From NCBI RefSeq assembly GCF_900747795.2, contig NC_041395.2, positions 33,826,597 through 33,890,596 on the forward strand: DNA of 64,000 nt, written 5' to 3'. The first letter of the stretch is position 1; every line of letters begins with the position of its first letter. This DNA comes from Erpetoichthys calabaricus. Lineage: Eukaryota; Chordata; Cladistia; Polypteriformes; Polypteridae. The notes under the pieces were generated by a model that was given only the letters and a program-made list of their open reading frames with translations, was not told the origin of the DNA and did not search any database. Both the position numbers and the translations under genes were made by a program. Below, piece by piece: positions 59,460 through 64,000 of the stretch.

Positions 59460-59689
59460 ATAAAGGATTTGGCTCTTACAGTATCAATTAGATGTTTATG
59501 ATGTGTATGCAGGAGAGTGACACAGTGAAGTGTTAGGTATAGTGAATATAACAAAAAATATGAGATAAAGGGAAAACTTTATCAAAAATGTTTATATGTT
59601 TTCAAGAATGTTTTATCCTCAGTTATATCTATCTTGTGCTTGACTATCATCATAATTACCACCCCCAGTTTATTGGAAATTTTCCTGGC

Positions 59690-60300
59690 TTACCCAGTGT
59701 GACAGCTAGGGGGTGCTCTCGCTCCCTTGAACCCTCGGACACCACGTCAGACACCAGATAAAAGTCCAAATGTTATTTTATTTATAATAACAATATGCAC
59801 AAAGCACCTACACTCCACAATACTCAATAAATCAATACTCCAATCACTAAACAATAAACAATCCTCCACTATCCCAGACGCATTGCCACCCTTCCACCCA
59901 GCTCAGTTCATCATCTGGTATCTTTCCCAGTCTTTTATAGTCCCTGACCCGGAAGTGTTTCCAATCCCTCAGTCCATGTGAAGTACGTCATTTCCCTTGT
60001 CACTGTGACTAAGACGTACTTCCGGGTTATAGGGCACGTAAGAGTCTTTAGGCCTCCCTGCAGCGTCCTCTAGGGGCCCCTGTGGTATCCAGCAGGTCTG
60101 TGGATGAAAACTCCATTGTCCATAAATCCCTGCTGGCATTCGGGGCACCTCCATGCTGCAGGGAGTGCTCCACCTGGCGGCCTGGGGGTATTGGCCGGGA
60201 TGACTGGCTGGCCATAGTCCACGCCAGTTTATCCAGTCCCCCCAACCGAATCTAAAGATCCATTCTCCAAAGCCCTGGGCATTCTTGAGGGTGAGACTCA
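59690..60300 (-). repeat. GC-rich LTR-like dispersed repeat, copy 7 (fossil)
   Basis: Minus-strand copy with TATA-like actataaaag (plus 59933-59942), acccggaag motifs and the block shared in reverse complement with copy 5. Its 5' side includes ataataaca/aataaa-type tracts near 59780-59870. Confidence 0.45.
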
Positions 60301-60527
60301 TTTTTCATTAATCATATATTTATAAAAGATAAAAATAAGATTAGGCAATACTAAGTAACATAAAATAAAAAAAAAACTCCAGAGGGCTGGAGAAAAAAAT
60401 TCTGCAGGGTTTCCAAATCCACGAGACCACCCAGCCCCTGCTGGGCATTCTACCTAACATATATGATCTAAATAAGTCTTCATGGATTTCAGGCTTCACA
60501 TGAAAGAATAAGATGATGATGTGTGTG

Positions 60528-60672
60528 TGTGTGCCCTGTGGTGGGCTTGCACCCTGCCTGGGATTTGTTTCCTGCCTCGCTCCCTGTGTTGGCTGGGATT
60601 GGCTCCAGCAGACCCCCGTGACCCTGTAGTTAGGATATAGCAGGTTGGATAATGGATGGATGGATGGATGGA
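60528..60672 (+). mobile_element. tRNA-derived SINE tail fragment with (GT)n and (GGAT)n
   Basis: The SINE 3' part ('gtgggcttgcaccctgcctg' ... 'gttaggatatagcaggttgg') is preceded by a (GT)n tract and ends in (ATGG)n. Confidence 0.85.
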
Positions 60673-60724
60673 TGTGTGTGTGTATTGTAGAAGATCAGCC
60701 CGGCTACAGACAGACATGCAGACC

Positions 60725-61095
60725 AACAATTTCCAGAACACACACGTTTATTTCTTTTTGGCACAACACAAAGAACAAACCCAAATAAACTCAGTCCTTT
60801 CTTCTACCACCTCTTCTCCTCACTCGCAAGTTCCATCTTACTCCTCCTGACTCTGGCTCCCTTGCTGAAGTGAGGCGGCCTCTTTTATATCGCACGCAGA
60901 AGTGCTCCAGGTGCTGCTCGATCAAGTTCCACCACCACTTCCAGGTGTTGGGCTGAAGTGCTGCAGACCATGGCTCTGGAACTGCCCTCTCGTGTCTCAG
61001 GAGAGGTACTGCTGGTGATATGTCCACTCGCCCGGTCCTCCTCTCAATAGGGCATCCCGACCGGGCAAAGTCCCCGGCCATCTATCACAGTATAT
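60725..61095 (-). repeat. GC-rich LTR-like dispersed repeat, copy 8 (fossil)
   Basis: Minus-strand copy with TATA-like gatataaaaga (plus 60883-60893) and the motif order of copies 1 and 4, ending in 'cgaccgggcaaagtccccgg'. It abuts the Tc1-like transposon. Confidence 0.45.
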
Positions 61096-61108
61096 TTATA
61101 TATAAACT

Positions 61109-63203
61109 GCTCAAAAAAATTAAAGGAACACTTTGAAAACACATTAAATCTTAATGTGAAAAATATCCTGCTGGATATCTCTACTGATATGGCCTGAGTA
61201 ATGTGTTAGAAACGAAAGGATTCCACATCGTTTGTTGGAAATGAAAATTATCAACCTACAGAGGGCTGAATTCAAAGACACCCTGAAAAATCAGAGAAAA
61301 ATTATGCCTTTAGGCTAGTCCATTTTGCCGAAATTTCATTGCAGCAACTCCAAATCTTACTCAGTAGTTTGTATGGCCACCAAGTGCTTGTATGCATGCT
61401 TGACAACGTCGGTTGGGTCATGTTCCTAATGAGACGACGGATGGTGTCCTGGGGGATCTCCTCCCAAATCTGGACCACGACATCACTAAGCTCCTGGACA
61501 GTCTGAGGTGCAAAGTGGTGGCATCGGATGGACCGAAATATAATGTCCAGAGGTGTTCTACTGGATTTGGGTCAGGCGTGAGTGGGGGCCAGTCAATGGT
61601 ATCAATTCCTTCATCCTCCAGGAACTGCCTGCATACTCTCGCCACATGAGGCTGGCATTGTCATGCACTAGGAGGAACCCAGAACCCATTGCACCAGCAT
61701 AGGGTCTGGCATTGGGTCAAAGGACTTCATCCTGATACCTAATGGCAGTCAAGGTGCCGTTGTCTAGCCTGTAGAGGTCTGTGTGTCCCTCCATGGATAT
61801 GCCTCCCCAGACCATCACTGACCCACCACCAAACCGGTCATGTTGAATGATGTCCACGGGTTCTCCACACCCATTCACGTGAAAAGTACAGGACGCCAGT
61901 GGCGGGCCTGCTAATCCTGATATTCAATGGCAAATGCATGTCGAGCTCCATGGTGCCGGGCAGTGAGCTTCTCTTTTAAGATTTGTTCCCCTGAATTATT
62001 CATTGTTCCTCTGAATTGCTTCATTTCTTCCCTTAAACGGCACCCAAACAGAGAAGAAATGTGAAGTGAGGGAGCCAAGAGAAGACCAACTAAGTCAGAG
62101 CCTCAAACTCCAACCAATTTCACTCCAACCAGCTGCTTAATGAGGTGCAGATTCTTGTCATTAATTAAACCCGTTCTTTAATTCCATGGCTTGTTGCTGC
62201 TCTTGTGGTGCAAAAGCAGACATTTTCAAAATTGTTGATTTTCTCTTTCTAAAAGCAGAGTTAATGTTTTGTTGACCTGAGCAGATCAGCATTCCTGAGA
62301 CCTTCATCTTTCTTTGTTTTCAGATATTGTATGATGGACACCAGTTGTTTTGGCGCATTTTATATCTTGTTATAGTTTGGCTGGTAATTAAGGAAAAAGA
62401 AACAACTAAGGGGTCTGAGTCTTCTAGAGCAAATCAATTAAAATGAATTCAAAAAAAGTTAATTAGCAGCAAAAACAGGTCACTCATTAAGAAAAGGGTG
62501 AGAATGAAAACCTGCAGTCACGGTGGTCCTCCAGGACTGGAGTTGGCGACCCCTGCACTAGTGGGTGTCGGGCTCTCAGGCCACCTTCAGAAGTCTGTTT
62601 CTGATTGTCTGGTCGGAGGCATTCACACCAGTGGCCTGCTGGAGGTCATTTTGTAGCACTCTGGCAGTGCTCATCCTGTTCTTCCTTGCCGAAAGGAGCA
62701 GATATCGGTCTTGCTGATGGGTTAAGGACCTTCTACGGCCCTGTCCAGCTCTCCTAGAGTAACTGCCTGTCTCCTGGAATCTCCTTCATGCCCTTGAGAC
62801 TGTGCTGGGAGACACAGCAAACCTTCTGGCAATGGCACATATTGATGTGCCATCCTGGAGAATATGGACTACCTGTGCCACCTCTGTAGGGTCCAGATAT
62901 CGCCACATGCTACCAGTAGGGACACTGACCATAGCCAAATGCAAAACTAGTGAAAAAACAGTCAGAAAAGACGAGGAGGGAAAAATGTCAGTGGCCTCCA
63001 CCTGTTAAACTATTCCTGTTTTTGGGGTCGTCTCATTGTTGCCGCTCTAGTGCACCTGTTGTTAATTTCATTAACACCAAAGCAGCTGAAACTGATTAAC
63101 AACCCCCTCTGCTACTTAACTGACCAGATCAATATCCCAGAAGTTTCATTGACTTGATGCTATACTCCAATTAAAAAGTGTTCCTTTGATTTTTTTGAGC
63201 ACC
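61109..63203 (-). mobile_element. Tc1-like DNA transposon with terminal inverted repeats, interrupted
   Basis: The ends are inverted: tgctcaaaaaaattaaaggaacac (61108-61131) against gtgttcctttgatttttttgagca (63178-63201), each over 20 bp with one mismatch. The minus strand encodes transposase pieces: MWRYLDPTEVAQVVHILQDGTSICAIARRFAVS with helix-turn-helix character (62800-62920), a region near 61800-61870 corresponding to the GGGSVMVWGG block, and VCRQFLEDEGIDTIDWPPLTPDPNPVEHLW with the third catalytic residue region (61560-61645). A foreign block at about 61972-62565 splits it, and frames are disrupted, so it is inactive. Confidence 0.9.
61972..62565. mobile_element. Insertion inside the Tc1-like element
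   Basis: Tc1 homology stops at 'ccgggcagtgagc' and resumes at 'actagtgggtgtcgggc'. The inserted block ends in tcctccaggactggagttgg and cgacccctgc, the terminal motif of a common non-autonomous hAT-like repeat of fishes. A diverged relative of this end may lie near 46757 (cagtggttaccttttgtactcc). The other end was not matched. Confidence 0.6.
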
Positions 63204-63204
63204 T

Positions 63205-63540
63205 CTGCCAGGAGAGGACAGCCCCCCTGGTTGCTATAGGGGTCAAGGGAACCAAGCTGGGAAGTTCAACCCTATAGGGACCCATGGCAACAGCCAGGGG
63301 GCTGGTTCCGGTTCCTGATGCCCTGGTAGGTATTCCAGTGTCACCCGGAGTGCCAGCCTTCCAACAGTCGGGGAGAAGGCAGCCTGAAGAGGACCATTGA
63401 GAGGTCGAGAGAGAGAGGTTGGTGCTGGAAGCACTGTGTGCTGTGCGGGACTTGGAACTTGTAAATAAATTGTGTATGGTGGACTTAAGACGATGTCTGT
63501 TTCTGTGTGGTCAGGCTGGCATCCACAATGGCATCCCAGA
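63205..63540 (+). repeat. GC-rich LTR-like dispersed repeat, copy 9 (fossil)
   Basis: Plus-strand copy abutting the right end of the Tc1-like element. It contains aataaa (near 63464) after a purine-rich tract, as in the other copies. Confidence 0.35.
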
Positions 63541-64000
63541 TGGGACTCTCTGCCTGTTTCTAGGCGGGGACCCTTAAAAATAATTTTGTGGGCAGCCTGG
63601 CCCTGCAGACAACCCCACACATGCTCCGCGAAAGCGCAGCCCGCACACACACTTCGATGTAGTTGCGACTCACCACGGGGTCGCTACCGGTTCGCGGAGA
63701 CGTTATTTCTGACCTGATGGGGAGAAAGAAGATCGTGAGAGGCCTGAGAGCAGTTAAATCCCCGACGCTTGCCGTCATGGTGTTTCCTTAAGAGGCATTA
63801 GCTCTCTAGAAATGTGTTCTTTTGAAATGCGACATTTTAATTAACCTGAATTATAAATTAAAAAGGTATTACCCCACCCAGCATGCAAAATGACTGTTAC
63901 AAGCTTACACGACAAAATAGGATAATTCTAGCTCTTTATTGACGGTTTCACGTGGCATTACAAACGGGAAGCTTATGACAGACATATCAAGCCGTGGGAA
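63541..64000. other. Unassigned right edge
   Basis: Moderately GC-rich to 63780, then AT-rich. I see no recognisable coding motif, V segment or repeat boundary. Confidence 0.35.

Larger units (their letters stand above)
50840..59640. repeat. Duplication unit B, second copy (contains V6)
   Basis: It carries Y (50.84-51.05 kb), X (51.57-51.88 kb), V6 and its upstream flank, then, after a 5.3-kb interruption by two LINEs (about 54.15-59.47 kb), resumes as 'tatcaattagatgtttatga', 'tgtatgcaggagagtg' and 'aaaactttatca'. These match 49.0-49.13 kb in the first copy. Identity is lower than between the two unit-C copies, so this duplication looks older. Confidence 0.75.

Noticed and set aside
63541-63780. 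A possible host exon or CpG-rich promoter at the right edge
   Set aside because: No splice-flanked coding motif or conserved protein was seen; the GC-rich stretch is short and unassigned.

Overview
The window is from a vertebrate genome: AT-rich, intron-bearing, packed with non-LTR retrotransposons, tRNA-derived SINEs and decayed DNA transposons, with no bacterial-type gene organisation. The style of the SINEs, the LINE tails ending in (GATA)n or (GGAT)n and the divergent V segments make a non-teleost ray-finned fish, such as a bichir or reedfish, my best guess. The species is inference; the V segments are seen directly.

The only host genes I can support are immunoglobulin-type V segments, all on the minus strand. 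Six look intact. Each has a split leader exon ending in a GT donor, an AG acceptor, a V exon with both framework cysteines and the Trp-Ile/Val/Phe-Arg-Gln core, a recombination signal (heptamer, about 23 bp, nonamer), and an octamer 75-130 bp upstream of the ATG. They lie at about 4.0-4.4, 11.8-12.2, 29.0-29.5, 41.1-41.6, 47.5-47.9 and 52.4-52.9 kb. A seventh, broken V lies at 46.3-46.5 kb. The 23-bp spacers and the [12 protein letters not shown] core point to heavy-chain V segments (IGHV). No D, J or C segment is present; on this orientation they would lie beyond the left edge. There are three families: A (V1), B (V2, the pseudogene, V5, V6) and C (V3, V4).

Local duplication built the array. 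V3 and V4 sit in two direct copies of one unit (about 26.0-30.9 and 32.4-43.5 kb). The second copy is swollen by a Helitron, a candidate short Helitron-like element, a SINE and LINE pieces, and the first copy still shows the empty sites. The pseudogene, V5 and V6 come from a second repeated unit (about 45.0-49.0 and 50.8-59.6 kb). V6's copy was enlarged by two LINEs, one with a clean 5' inversion and a 13-bp target-site duplication.

The rest is mobile DNA. 0-11 kb: an LTR-like repeat at each end, SINEs and a CR1-like LINE. 13-25 kb: a MITE-like element, a cluster of 0.5-kb repeats, RTE-like, L1-like and hAT pieces. 31-32 kb: piggyBac. 43.7-44.2 kb: mariner. 61-63.2 kb: a Tc1-like transposon carrying another insertion. 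Nine GC-rich LTR-like repeats form most of the GC-rich patches. I found no coherent undescribed multi-gene system; the most informative material is the V-array duplication history and the insertions dated by its empty sites.
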